A stretch of DNA of 64,000 nt from CANJIV01 sp046330225 (lineage in GTDB: Bacteria; Actinomycetota; Thermoleophilia; Solirubrobacterales; Solirubrobacteraceae): contig JAXLTD010000008.1 in NCBI GenBank assembly GCA_046330225.1, positions 62,001 to 126,000 of the forward strand, given 5' to 3'. This document shows positions 15,604 to 23,698 of this stretch, piece after piece. Numbering within the stretch: the stretch's first letter is position 1; every line of letters begins with the position of its first letter. The position numbers were made by a program, and so were the translations under genes. Under the pieces are notes generated by a model. That model did no database searches, was not told the origin of the DNA, and saw only the letters and a program-made list of their open reading frames with translations.

Positions 15604-16257
15604 ATGAGCCCCATTGCGATTCTCATCGGGCTCTCGTCGGCGATCCGTCCCACGAGCCTGGCCGCGACGTACCAGCTCCTGTCCGCGCCGCGGGCGTCGC
15701 GCATGATGGCGGTGTACGTGGCCGCGGGGTTCGCGTTCACGACCGGGCTCGGAATCGTGATCGTCACCTTGCTGCACACCGAGGTCAGCCTGCGCTCCGC
15801 CCCGCACCGCGGGGCTGACGTGGCCCTTGGCGTCGCGGCGATCGGGGCGGCCGTCGCCTACGCCACCGGGCGCGTGCCCGCCCGGCTGCGGTCCGGCTCC
15901 GGCTCGGGCCGGGAGGCGCGGATCAGGCGCCGGCTGCAGAACCCGACGATCGGGATTGCGGCGGTCGCGGGCATCGCGTCGCACTTCCCTGGGCTCTTCT
16001 ACCTCATGGCGCTCGACGAGATCCTGGCGACCGATCCCGGGACGGTCGACGGGATCTTCCAGGTCGTCGTCTACAACCTGATCTGGTACAGCGCGGGCAT
16101 CGCATCGCTGGTTCTGTCCATGCGCCGGCCGTCCCTCGCCCAGGAGATGCTCGACGGGATCCGGCGCTGGTCCAAGGCCCACGAGCGGACGCTGATCCTC
16201 GGGGCGCTCATCGCGTTCGGCGCCTACTTCCTCGGCAAGGCGGCGCTGGCCGGCTGA
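15604..16257 (+). CDS. GAP/Sap-like integral membrane protein
   Basis: A 217-residue membrane protein with six probable helices: three in residues 1-90, then a basic cytoplasmic loop (RSGSGSGREARIRRR), then three more. The two-by-three layout and the opening helix with conserved Pro/Ser resemble the GAP (Sap, sulfolipid-addressing) family, which is linked to lipid export in actinobacteria. The assignment is tentative. It is probably co-transcribed with the flavoprotein gene upstream. It is convergent with the repeat-bearing anchored protein. Confidence 0.55.
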   Translation: MSPIAILIGLSSAIRPTSLAATYQLLSAPRASRMMAVYVAAGFAFTTGLGIVIVTLLHTEVSLRSAPHRGADVALGVAAIGAAVAYATGRVPARLRSGSGSGREARIRRRLQNPTIGIAAVAGIASHFPGLFYLMALDEILATDPGTVDGIFQVVVYNLIWYSAGIASLVLSMRRPSLAQEMLDGIRRWSKAHERTLILGALIAFGAYFLGKAALAG

Positions 16258-16281
16258 GCCGCGAGCGCCGGTCGCAGGCGC

Positions 16282-16980
16282 CTACTCGCCGCAGGCGATC
16301 TGGTCGTCCTTGGTGGCGGCGACGCCGGGCGCGGTGGCGTAGGCGACGATCGACCCTGAACACTGGCCGCTGCTCGACGTCGCCTGGCAGTTCCAGGTCG
16401 CCGCGTCGCTCGTGCCGCCCACGGCCGTGCAGCGCACGTCCCAGTCGCTCGGAGGAATGCTGATCCCGCCCTGGGCGGCGCCGTCCGAGGCGCCGGACGC
16501 GGCGGCGGACTTGGCCTGGGACTGGTTGATCGTGGCCTGCGGCGGCTGCGTCGGCGTCGTGGTGATCACGGTCGTGACCGTCTGGGCCGTCGTGGTCGGC
16601 TCGACGGTCGTCACCGTCGTGGCCGGCCCCGTGGTGGACGACGGAGCGGTCGTGGTCGACGAGGGCGTGCTGTCGCTGCCGCCCGACACGGCGATGGCGA
16701 TGCCGACGCCGATCGCGATGGCCGCGAGCACCGCGACGGCGATCCAGAGCCAGCGGCGGTCCTCGCCGTTCCCGTCGCCGCCCGCCCCGGGGTCGTCGGG
16801 CCCCTGGCCGCCGCCTCCGCTGCCGGGCCCTCCGGCACTCGGAACAGCGCCGGCCGGGTACTGCCGCGTGGCGCCCTCGTCGCTGGGCAGCCGGACCGTC
16901 GGATCCTGGTCGCTTGGGAGCCGGACGGTGGGCTCCTGGTCGCCGGGGTGCGGGACCGTCGGGTCGTCGCCGTTCGCCAC
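16282..16980 (-). CDS. Membrane-anchored protein with N-terminal DPTVRLPSD repeats
   Basis: A 232-residue single-pass protein. Residues 5-35 carry three or four 10-residue repeats of the form (D/E)PTV-x-x-P-(S/G)-D-(Q/E), followed by a Gly-rich linker. A membrane helix lies near 77-100, then a Thr/Ser-rich extracytoplasmic stalk (105-150) and a small C-terminal domain with three Cys (near DVRCTAV, WNCQA, GQCSG) that may form disulphides. The N-terminus is probably cytoplasmic. Its repeated TVR motifs resemble phosphothreonine sites read by FHA domains, an inference. The start is a GTG placed 6 nt after TAGGTT. Confidence 0.65.
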   Translation of the reverse strand: MANGDDPTVPHPGDQEPTVRLPSDQDPTVRLPSDEGATRQYPAGAVPSAGGPGSGGGGQGPDDPGAGGDGNGEDRRWLWIAVAVLAAIAIGVGIAIAVSGGSDSTPSSTTTAPSSTTGPATTVTTVEPTTTAQTVTTVITTTPTQPPQATINQSQAKSAAASGASDGAAQGGISIPPSDWDVRCTAVGGTSDAATWNCQATSSSGQCSGSIVAYATAPGVAATKDDQIACGE

Positions 16981-16986
16981 GGGAGC

Positions 16987-16992
16987 AACCTA
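16987..16992 (-). promoter_or_regulatory. Probable -10 box (leaderless) of the DPTVR-repeat protein gene
   Basis: TAGGTT on the minus strand, 6 nt before GTG 16980. Confidence 0.5.
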
Positions 16993-17017
16993 GGGGAGGG
17001 GGCGGACGGCGTGGCGC

Positions 17018-17023
17018 TACGGT
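17018..17023 (+). promoter_or_regulatory. Probable -10 box (leaderless) of the small membrane protein gene
   Basis: TACGGT, 6 nt before ATG 17030. It faces away from the TAGGTT box at 16987. Confidence 0.5.
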
Positions 17024-17029
17024 GTCGGC

Positions 17030-17248
17030 ATGAGCGATCTCGCCAAGTCCCCCGGAAACCGCCCCACGCGCCGCGCGCGCGAGGATCGCGCCTACCGGAT
17101 GGTGCTGGCCGGCGGGGCCGCCGCGGCGGTGGCCGTCCTCGGCGTCGTGCTCGCCGTCATCGGGGTCATCGGGTACGCGCTGCCGCTCCTGGCCGCCGTC
17201 GTCGCCGCGATCTGCTGGCTGCTGTTCCGCCGGGCCGTGTCGGGCTGA
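17030..17248 (+). CDS. Small two-helix membrane protein of unknown function
   Basis: A 72-residue protein: a basic N-terminal tail of about 25 residues, then two adjoining hydrophobic helices with a short GYALP turn, ending in RRAVSG. I do not recognise a family. A similar layout is common for small actinobacterial envelope proteins. The start is supported by TACGGT 6 nt upstream. It is divergent from the DPTVR-repeat protein, and an independent amidotransferase gene begins 70 bp downstream. Confidence 0.55.
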   Translation: MSDLAKSPGNRPTRRAREDRAYRMVLAGGAAAAVAVLGVVLAVIGVIGYALPLLAAVVAAICWLLFRRAVSG

Positions 17249-17289
17249 CGCACCCAGCCACGCCCGTTTCCGGCGGCTGCGGCATGATG

Positions 17290-17308
17290 CCCCGGTCAAC
17301 GACCGGGG
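17290..17308 (+). promoter_or_regulatory. Hairpin overlapping the ribosome binding site of the amidotransferase gene
   Basis: CCCCGGTC (17290-17297), loop AAC, GACCGGGG (17301-17308): an 8-bp perfect stem with a 3-nt loop. The likely Shine-Dalgarno GGGGGAG (17305-17311) begins inside the stem, so folding would hide part of it. A possible -10 box CATGAT lies just upstream at 17283-17288. Confidence 0.45.
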
Positions 17309-17317
17309 GAGCGCACG

Positions 17318-18169
17318 ATGTGCCGCTGGATGGCGTGGATGGGCGAGCCGGTGCTCATCGACGAGCTGCTGTTCAAGACCGAGCATGGCCTGATCGATCA
17401 GAGCCTGCACAGCCGCCTGGGGGCCGAGACGACCAACGGCGACGGCTTCGGCGTCGGCTGGTACGGGACCGGGGACGGGCCCGGCGTGTATCGCAGCGTC
17501 TCGCCGGCCTGGGACGACGCGAACCTCCGGCGCCTCGCCGGGCACATCGAGTCCCCGCTGTTCCTCGCCCACGTCCGGGCTGCGGTCGGCTCCCCGGTGC
17601 AGGAGACGAACTGCCATCCGTTCCAGCACGGCCGCTGGCTGCTCGTCCACAACGGGCTGATCAACGACTTCGGGCGCCTGCGCCGGGACCTCATGCTCGC
17701 CGTGGACCCCGACCGGTTCTCCGCCATCCAGGGGTCGGCGGATTCGGAGGTGCTCCTGCACCTCGCGCTCACGTTCGGGCTGGAGGAGGACCCGCTCGCC
17801 GGCCTCGAGCGCGCCATCGGCTTCGTCGAGGCGACGGCGCGCCGCCACGGGATCGCCCCTGCGCTCCAGGCGAGCATCGGCGTCAGCGACGGCGAGACCT
17901 TGTGGGCGGTGCGCTACTCGACCGAGGGCGCGACGCGCACGCTGTTCGTGTCGGCCGACGTGGACTCCCTGCGCGCCCTGCATCCGGAGCGCGCGCGCCT
18001 GCAGCGCATGCGGGAAGGCGACCGGCTCGTGGTCTCCGAGCCGCTCGTCGACCTGCCGGGGGCCTGGCACGAGATCCCCGAGTCCTCAGCGGTGATCGTC
18101 CGTCCCGGGGGAGCGCTCGAGCACGTCGGCTTCGCGCCGCGCCTGCCCGAGGGGCCCGACGTGCTCTGA
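17318..18169 (+). CDS. Class II glutamine amidotransferase
   Basis: A 283-residue Ntn-type amidotransferase. Cys2 (MCRWMAWMGEP) would be the nucleophile after Met removal. The NGDGFGVGWY loop at residues 37-46, the ESPLFLAHVR strand and the TNCHPFQHGRWLLVHNG block are typical of the YafJ/EgtC-like subgroup. It hydrolyses glutamine or a gamma-glutamyl bond. No synthase partner is adjacent, and no other ergothioneine gene (egtA, egtB, egtD) is in this window, so EgtC cannot be claimed. Its ribosome binding site lies partly inside a strong 5' hairpin. It is convergent with budA. Confidence 0.85.
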   Translation: MCRWMAWMGEPVLIDELLFKTEHGLIDQSLHSRLGAETTNGDGFGVGWYGTGDGPGVYRSVSPAWDDANLRRLAGHIESPLFLAHVRAAVGSPVQETNCHPFQHGRWLLVHNGLINDFGRLRRDLMLAVDPDRFSAIQGSADSEVLLHLALTFGLEEDPLAGLERAIGFVEATARRHGIAPALQASIGVSDGETLWAVRYSTEGATRTLFVSADVDSLRALHPERARLQRMREGDRLVVSEPLVDLPGAWHEIPESSAVIVRPGGALEHVGFAPRLPEGPDVL

Positions 18170-18175
18170 CCCGTC

Positions 18176-18955
18176 TCAGTCGGACTCGATCCGGCGCACC
18201 TCGTCGGCCCGGGACGGTGCGCCGGGGGCCGGCAGCTCGACCCCCGCCGGCAGCTCGATTCGCAGCGACGTGACCGCCGCGAGCGCGAGCCTCCCGGACC
18301 GGACGTCGCACGACAGGACATGGCCCGCGCTGCGGCGGTCGGCGCTCACGAAGTGCAGGTGGGTTCCGGTCACCTCGATCCCGTCCGCGGCCGCCGGGAA
18401 GCGGAACCCGACCACCGTTGCCTCGAGGTCGGTGAACGTCGACTCGGTCTGGATGGCGGCGACCTCGGCGAGCGACGGATACGGCGGCGACTGCCGCGGC
18501 ACCGTGCGCGCATGGATCCGGTCGAAGACGCCGTCGAGGCGGATCGCGGCAGCACCGGCGCCCGGCGGGGCCAGGCGCGCGATCAGCGCGTGGAGGGCCG
18601 CGTCATCCACGGGCTCGTCAAGCTCGGCGGTGACATCGGGGGTGAACGGCACGACGACGGCGAACGGCGTCCGCGCCGAGCCGTCGACGCGCGTCACGGT
18701 TCCGTCGGTGCGCGCCTGCCAGGCGGCGCCGTCGACGATCGTGAGCTCACCGTCGAGCCGGTCGAGGGTCCCGAGGCCCAGGTCCCCGTCGGCCAGCAGC
18801 TCCCCGATGGTCACCTCGCCGTCGTAGGTGCCGTCGAGCAGCGCGGCGAACGTCGAGGTCTGGACGGCCAGGTGCGCGGCGCCGGTCCCGAGGCCCTCGC
18901 GGCGGACCGCCTCGGGGTGCAGCGCCGCGACGAGGGCCGGGTCAAAGGCGGTCAT
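18176..18955 (-). CDS. budA: Alpha-acetolactate decarboxylase
   Basis: A 259-residue zinc enzyme converting acetolactate to acetoin. The family's metal ligands are present: GTHLHF with His199 and His201, and His212 in AGHVL. The N-terminal TSTFAALLDGTYDGEVTIGELL block is also typical. Acetolactate synthase and butanediol dehydrogenase genes are not nearby, so the product's fate is not shown. The start is ATG 18955. A TTG directly before it is less likely. Upstream lies a strong inverted repeat shared with the divergent gene, which may be a regulator site. Confidence 0.85.
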   Translation of the reverse strand: MTAFDPALVAALHPEAVRREGLGTGAAHLAVQTSTFAALLDGTYDGEVTIGELLADGDLGLGTLDRLDGELTIVDGAAWQARTDGTVTRVDGSARTPFAVVVPFTPDVTAELDEPVDDAALHALIARLAPPGAGAAAIRLDGVFDRIHARTVPRQSPPYPSLAEVAAIQTESTFTDLEATVVGFRFPAAADGIEVTGTHLHFVSADRRSAGHVLSCDVRSGRLALAAVTSLRIELPAGVELPAPGAPSRADEVRRIESD

Positions 18956-19049
18956 CAAATGACCGCTGCGCGGCGCCGTCGGGCGCGGCGATCGGGGGTC
19001 GGCACGGCGAGCGGGCGGGGCATCGTGGCGCCGACGCTATCGCCGGGCG

Positions 19050-19075
19050 CGGCGTGTCGCGGGGACGACACGCCG
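19050..19075. promoter_or_regulatory. Inverted repeat between budA and the divergent secreted-protein gene
   Basis: GGCGTGTCG (19051-19059), 6-nt spacer, CGACACGCC (19066-19074), with one further flanking C-G pair: a 10-bp perfect inverted repeat. A third GTGTCG half-site follows at 19077-19082. It lies 95 bp from the budA start and about 53 bp from GTG 19128. It may be a dimeric operator or a leader hairpin. Confidence 0.4.
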
Positions 19076-19127
19076 GGTGTCGCCCACGCGATGGACGGAG
19101 CCGCGCCCATGCGGCATCCTGACGCCC

Positions 19128-19595
19128 GTGCGCCTGAGGAGCCTGATCCTGTCCCTCGCTCTCGCCGGCCTCGTCGCCCCGGCGGCGGCGCCTGCCGGCG
19201 CCTCGGCAGTCCGCCCGCACGCCGGGCCTGCGGCGGGCGCGGCGTCGGCGGCGACGGTGCGGCGGGCGCGGCGGCTGCTGGCCGGGCGGATGTTCACCCG
19301 GTTCACGGGGAGCCTGATCTCCGGCAACTCCTACGACCAGCGCGTCCACCTCTGCCCGAACGGCCGCTTCATCTCCGACACGGTCTCCTCGCTCCCCGAC
19401 ATCGGGTCGACGGTCCGGCGCGTGCGCGGGCGCTGGCGGGTGCTCTCGGCCGCGTTCGGCCGCCGGGTGTGGCGGGCCACGGTCCGCTCCTACCCGGACG
19501 GCGGAGGCCGGCTCACGCTGTCGCTCCGCTACGACGGCCGGGCGCTCCGCGTCGGCGGCGTCCTCTGGGCCATCGCGCGCAGCGACCTCTGCTGA
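19128..19595 (+). CDS. Small secreted protein of unknown function
   Basis: A 155-residue protein with a clear signal peptide (VRLRSLILSLALAGLVAPAAAPAGA) and a basic linker. The mature domain of about 90 residues looks all-beta, with two Cys (HLCPNG and the terminal SDLC) that could bridge. I do not recognise the family. GTG 19128 gives the shortest normal signal peptide and is preceded by CATCCT at 7 nt. The in-frame ATG further up would add non-hydrophobic residues. A second secreted protein gene follows 42 bp downstream on the same strand. Confidence 0.6.
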   Translation: MRLRSLILSLALAGLVAPAAAPAGASAVRPHAGPAAGAASAATVRRARRLLAGRMFTRFTGSLISGNSYDQRVHLCPNGRFISDTVSSLPDIGSTVRRVRGRWRVLSAAFGRRVWRATVRSYPDGGGRLTLSLRYDGRALRVGGVLWAIARSDLC

Positions 19596-19625
19596 CGCCC
19601 GGCCCGGGGCTCGGCCCGCGGCCGC

Positions 19626-19631
19626 TACCCT
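19626..19631 (+). promoter_or_regulatory. Probable -10 box (leaderless) of the VldE-like gene
   Basis: TACCCT, 6 nt before ATG 19638. Confidence 0.5.
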
Positions 19632-19637
19632 GCGCCG

Positions 19638-20339
19638 ATGCTGCCGCTCCGCTCGACGGCCGTCCCGCGCGCCCGAGTGGCGGGCGCCGGGCTGGCGCTG
19701 ATCGCCGCGCTCGCCGTGGCGCCCGCCGCCGACGCCCGCTTCCGCACCGGGGCCCGCGTCGCGATCCCGGGGAACCCCGCCGACGTGCTCTCCCGCCAGC
19801 GGATCGACGCCCAGCCCTACGACTACGCCCGCGGCTGTGACCCGAAGCCGCGGGCCGGGACCAAGCGCCTGGTCGCCTGGCTGAAGCGGAACTTCCCGGC
19901 CGGCTCCTACGGCGTCTATCGGTGCGACGGGGGCCTGCACTCGGAGTGGCGGGCGATCGACTGGGGCCTCGATGCCCGGGTTCCCGCCCAGCGCCGGACG
20001 GGCACGCGGCTCATCCGCCTGCTCCTCGCGCCCGACCGAGCCGGCGCGCCGCGGGCGCTGGCCCGCCGGATGGGCGTCCAGGAGCTGATCTGGGACTGCA
20101 GCTACTGGTCGACCTCGGGCGGCCGGGCCGCGAAGGACTTCACCCCCTACTCGGTGTGCGGCGGCGGGAGCGTCGATCCCACCGCCGGCCACCTCGATCA
20201 CATCCACATCGGCATCACCGTCGCCGGCTCGCGCGCGCGCACGAGCTTCTGGACCGCGGGCGCCGACGCCGCCGCCGTGCCGCGCACGCTCCTGCCGGTG
20301 TCGCCGGGGACGTCCGGCGGCGGCCTCGCCGCTCCCTGA
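19638..20339 (+). CDS. Secreted M15/VldE-like domain protein
   Basis: A 233-residue protein with a signal peptide (residues 1-33). The mature part has HSEWRAIDWGL near residue 102 and HLDHIHIGI near residue 190, the spacing of zinc ligands in D-Ala-D-Ala-carboxypeptidase-like (M15) folds and the related VldE-type C-terminal domain common in actinobacterial secreted proteins. Four Cys may pair. A role in peptidoglycan hydrolysis is possible but the full catalytic set is not proven. Leaderless start, supported by TACCCT. Confidence 0.65.
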   Translation: MLPLRSTAVPRARVAGAGLALIAALAVAPAADARFRTGARVAIPGNPADVLSRQRIDAQPYDYARGCDPKPRAGTKRLVAWLKRNFPAGSYGVYRCDGGLHSEWRAIDWGLDARVPAQRRTGTRLIRLLLAPDRAGAPRALARRMGVQELIWDCSYWSTSGGRAAKDFTPYSVCGGGSVDPTAGHLDHIHIGITVAGSRARTSFWTAGADAAAVPRTLLPVSPGTSGGGLAAP

Positions 20340-20400
20340 GCGGGCATCGCCCCGGCCCCGCCCCGCGATGTCGCCTGGGCTGGCTCGCGGGGCCGCCTGG

Positions 20401-20406
20401 TATCCA
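20401..20406 (+). promoter_or_regulatory. Probable -10 box (leaderless) of the SDR gene
   Basis: TATCCA, 6 nt before ATG 20413. Confidence 0.4.
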
Positions 20407-20412
20407 TCCGGC

Positions 20413-21261
20413 ATGGCCTCCTCCGCTGCCTCCCGATCTCTCGTCGCCGTGATCACCGGCGCCTCCAGCGGAATCGGCGAGGCGACCGCCCGGCGCCTGG
20501 CTCGCGAGCCCGGCGCCCGCCTCGTGCTCGTGGCCCGGCGCGGGGACCGCCTCCGCGCCCTGGCCGCCGCCCTCGGCGTGCCGGCGACCTTCGTGGCGCT
20601 CGACGTCACCGATGAGGACGCGCCGACGCGCGTGGCGGCCCACGTGGAGGAGCACCACGGGCTGCCGACGCTGCTCGTGAACAACGCCGGCGCGTCGTGG
20701 CGCGCGACCTTCGGCGACGGCGGCTGGGCCAACGTGCAGCGCACGATGGCCGTGAACTTCGACGCCCAGGTCCGCATGACCGAGGCGCTCCTGCCGCTGC
20801 TGCGCGCGGCGGCTCCGAGCGCGGTCGTCAACGTGTCGAGCACCGCCGGCCGGGTGGCTCGCCCCGGGGCCGGCGCGTACTCGGCGAGCAAGTTCGCGCT
20901 CGCCGGCTGGTCGGACGCCCTGTGGGCCGAAGAGCGCGCGCACGGCGTGCACGTCGGCCTCGTCCTGCCCGGCTTCATCGCCACCGAAGGGTTTCCCGCG
21001 GCTGAGCTGCTGGCCAGGCCGCTCACGCGCTGGGCGGTCTCGACGCCCGAGCGGGCCGCCGAGGCGATCGTCGACGCCGGGCTGCGCGGCCGGGCCGAGC
21101 GCTACGTTCCGCGGGCCTACGGGCTCGCGGCGGCGCTGCGCGTCGTGGCGCCGGCGCTGGCCCGCCGCGTTCTCGGCGCCGGCGGGGCCGGGGTGCTCGT
21201 CACCCGGACGGGCGCCGACGCGACGGCGCCACACGGACGCGCCGCCGGCAGCCCCCGCTAG
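20413..21261 (+). CDS. Short-chain dehydrogenase/reductase
   Basis: A 282-residue classical SDR. The cofactor motif TGASSGIG lies at residues 15-22, NNAG near 91, Ser of VNVSSTAG near 143, and the catalytic YSASK near 156. Arg residues just after the first strand pair (LVARRGDR) suggest NADP(H) preference. The C-terminal 40 residues contain a weakly hydrophobic segment. The substrate is unknown. It is flanked by secreted-protein genes on the same strand but has its own start-proximal promoter. Confidence 0.85.
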   Translation: MASSAASRSLVAVITGASSGIGEATARRLAREPGARLVLVARRGDRLRALAAALGVPATFVALDVTDEDAPTRVAAHVEEHHGLPTLLVNNAGASWRATFGDGGWANVQRTMAVNFDAQVRMTEALLPLLRAAAPSAVVNVSSTAGRVARPGAGAYSASKFALAGWSDALWAEERAHGVHVGLVLPGFIATEGFPAAELLARPLTRWAVSTPERAAEAIVDAGLRGRAERYVPRAYGLAAALRVVAPALARRVLGAGGAGVLVTRTGADATAPHGRAAGSPR

Positions 21262-21312
21262 CGCTCGGCGCCGGCGGCCGGGGACCGGCGTGCGGGCGAT
21301 CGCCCGCTGTGG

Positions 21313-21318
21313 TAGAAG
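21313..21318 (+). promoter_or_regulatory. Possible -10 box of the secreted propeller-like protein gene
   Basis: TAGAAG, 8 nt before ATG 21327. A weaker match than most others. Confidence 0.3.
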
Positions 21319-21326
21319 CAGCGCCG

Positions 21327-22805
21327 ATGCCAGCCTGGCGGACACGCCGAATCGGACGGACGGCCGCGGCCGCCGCCCTCGCCACGGCCGTGGCGGCCGG
21401 CGCGGCCGGGCCCGCGGAGGGACGCACCGCGGTGACGGTCACCGCCGAGCCGCTCCTGGCCCGTCCGGCGCTTGCAGCGAACCCGAACATCGAAGCCCCG
21501 GATTCGACGGGCGCGGTGGGCGGGCGCTGGTACGTCCACACGGTCAACAACGAGTTCGCGGTGTTCTCGCGCGCTTCGCTGCGGCGCGTCGCCACGCTCT
21601 CCGGGCCGCGGTTCCTTGACCCCGCCAGCCCGCCGGTCTTCTCCGGCGACCCGCAGATCCTCTGGGACCGCGCCGACCGCCGGTGGTACTTCGCGACCCA
21701 CAGCCTGAGGGGCACGGACGGCTGGCGCCTCTGGTACGGCTGGAGCCGCACGTCGGACCCGACCGACCTGCGGCGCGGGTGGTGCCGCTTTTCGATCTCG
21801 GCGGACGATCCGACCGGCCGGCGGCTCGACGACTTCCCGAAGCTCGGGCAGGACGTGGCGCGGATCATCATCGGCTCCAACTACGTCGACCAGACGGCCG
21901 ATACGTTCACCGCCCGGGTCGTGAGCGTGCCCAAGCCGCCGCGCGGCGACCGATCGTGCGCGCCGCCCCGTCCTTCGATCTTCGGCACGCTGGCCGCCCC
22001 GCTCCGGACGCCCGCCCGCCGGATCGCCGTGACGCCCGTGCCGGCGAACCCGGTGACGCCCGGGCGCGACGGCTGGATCGTCGCCGCCGAGTGCACCGCG
22101 AAGGAGTGCGGGCGGACGGTGGGGCACAGCCTCGCCTTGTGGAAGCTCACGGGCCCCGCCGCGACGCCGCGGCTCGTGCCGGCGGCGACGCTGCGCGTGC
22201 CGGCGTTCCGGGTCGCTCCGCCCGCGCTGCAGCGCGGCTCCCCGCGGCGCCTCGACACCCTCGAATCGACCTGGCTGACGAGCGCCGCCGCGGCCCCCGA
22301 GTCGCGCGCCGGCGGCCGGCTCGCGATCTGGACCCAGCACACGGTCGCGGGCCCCGGAGGCCGGCCCGCGGTGCGGTGGTACGAGATCGTTCCGTCCCTG
22401 CGCCGCGTGCGCCAGGCCGGGCTCATCGCGGACCCGCGCGCGGCCGTGTTCAACGGCGCGGTCGGCCCGACGCGCGACGGCGACGGGGCCGTCGCGGTCT
22501 ACTCGGTGAGCAGCCGGACCCAGCTCCCGTCGCTGCGCGTGCGCGCTCGCACAGCCGCCCTGCCGCCGGGCCGGTTCGGCACCGAGCGCATCATCGCCCG
22601 CAGCGTCGCCCCGAACGCCACGTGTTCCGCGCCGCCGCGCAACAAGATCTGCCGCTGGGGCGACTACTCCGGCGCCGTGCCGGATCCCGACCGCCGCGGC
22701 GTGGTCTGGATCACCGGCCAGGTCATGGGCCCCCGCCGCCCCGATCCCGAGGCCGACCACTGGCGCACGTGGATCGCGGCGATCCGTCCCGTCGCGCGCC
22801 GCTGA
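21327..22805 (+). CDS. Secreted protein, probably beta-propeller-like
   Basis: A 492-residue exported protein with a signal peptide (residues 1-34). The mature region shows repeated blade-like blocks of the type D-x-x-W-Y/F, for example GGRWYVHTVNNEFAVF, DPQILWDRADRRWYF, WRLWYGWSRTSDP, DGWIVAAE and VVWITGQV, as in propeller proteins. Several Cys occur in the C-terminal half. No catalytic residues stand out and I cannot name a family. The gene is convergent with the SGNH hydrolase gene, with 9 bp between stops. Confidence 0.6.
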   Translation: MPAWRTRRIGRTAAAAALATAVAAGAAGPAEGRTAVTVTAEPLLARPALAANPNIEAPDSTGAVGGRWYVHTVNNEFAVFSRASLRRVATLSGPRFLDPASPPVFSGDPQILWDRADRRWYFATHSLRGTDGWRLWYGWSRTSDPTDLRRGWCRFSISADDPTGRRLDDFPKLGQDVARIIIGSNYVDQTADTFTARVVSVPKPPRGDRSCAPPRPSIFGTLAAPLRTPARRIAVTPVPANPVTPGRDGWIVAAECTAKECGRTVGHSLALWKLTGPAATPRLVPAATLRVPAFRVAPPALQRGSPRRLDTLESTWLTSAAAAPESRAGGRLAIWTQHTVAGPGGRPAVRWYEIVPSLRRVRQAGLIADPRAAVFNGAVGPTRDGDGAVAVYSVSSRTQLPSLRVRARTAALPPGRFGTERIIARSVAPNATCSAPPRNKICRWGDYSGAVPDPDRRGVVWITGQVMGPRRPDPEADHWRTWIAAIRPVARR

Positions 22806-22814
22806 GCCGGGCGG

Positions 22815-23603
22815 TCAGCGCCCGGCGGGCTCGATCGGCGCGAGGGCCGGCCGCTTCGGCGTGATCCCGTCCCCCGACGACCGCCCGCGGATCCGCCGGA
22901 CGATCCACGGGCCGAGGTGACGCGCAGTCCAGGCGGCCTCGGCGGCCACGACGCGCGGCAGCGCCGGCGTCGGGCCCGGCGGCAGTGGAGCTGTCCAGGA
23001 ATCGTCGGCGCCCGGCAGCCCGAGGGCCTCGGCGAAAGCCGCCGCGATCCGGGCGTGGCCGTCGGCGTTGGCGTGGAGCCGGTCCGGGCTCCAGAGCCGC
23101 GGATCGGAGGTGAACCCGCGCCCGGCGAAGTCGATGACCAGCGCCCCGTGGCGGGCGGCGACCCTGCGGGTCGCGTCGTTCAGCGCGCCGATCCGGCTTC
23201 GGGCGAGCCGGCCCGCCGGCCCGAGCTGGCCGGGGTCGGGCATCGTGAACGTGGCCACCGTGGCGCCGGCACCGCGCAGACTTCCGATCATCGCGTCGAG
23301 ATCGGCCTCCACGTGCGCCGGGTCGAAGCCGGGCCGCAGCGCGTCGTTCAGGCCGGCAACGACCGTGCTGAGGTCGGGCTCGAGCGCCAGGGCCGGCGCG
23401 AGCTGCTCGGCCCGAATGGCGCCGGCGAGCCGGCCCCGGATCGCGAGGTTCGCGTAGCGGAACTCCGGGTTCAGGGCGGCCAGGCGCTCCGCGAGCCGGT
23501 CCGCCCAGCCGCGATAGCCCCCGCCTGGCGCGGGATCCTCGAGCCCTTCGGTCGTGCTGTCGCCGATCGCGACATACCGGGAGAAGCAGGGTGCTGCGGT
23601 CAT
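22815..23603 (-). CDS. SGNH/GDSL-type hydrolase
   Basis: A 262-residue cytoplasmic esterase-type protein. Block I AIGDSTTEG contains the nucleophile Ser16. Block II Gly (AIRGR), block III (VAGLND, the Asn oxyanion residue) and block V (DRLHAN with the Asp-x-x-His pair) follow in order. The fold hydrolyses acyl or acetyl esters, and the substrate is unknown. ATG 23603 is used. An in-frame GTG 12 nt upstream overlaps a TACCGT box and is less likely. It is divergent from the PPOX gene. Confidence 0.85.
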   Translation of the reverse strand: MTAAPCFSRYVAIGDSTTEGLEDPAPGGGYRGWADRLAERLAALNPEFRYANLAIRGRLAGAIRAEQLAPALALEPDLSTVVAGLNDALRPGFDPAHVEADLDAMIGSLRGAGATVATFTMPDPGQLGPAGRLARSRIGALNDATRRVAARHGALVIDFAGRGFTSDPRLWSPDRLHANADGHARIAAAFAEALGLPGADDSWTAPLPPGPTPALPRVVAAEAAWTARHLGPWIVRRIRGRSSGDGITPKRPALAPIEPAGR

Positions 23604-23686
23604 CGGCGGCGACACGGTAGTGGCTCGGCGGCATCGGCGGCGCGCCCGCTCGGACGGCTGCGCTTGCCCGGGCCGGGCCGATGCGC

Positions 23687-23692
23687 GAGGCT
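23687..23692 (+). promoter_or_regulatory. Possible -10 box of the PPOX gene
   Basis: GAGGCT, 6 nt before ATG 23699, the same variant type as GAGACT of the GH31 promoter. Confidence 0.3.
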
Positions 23693-23698
23693 GGCGTC

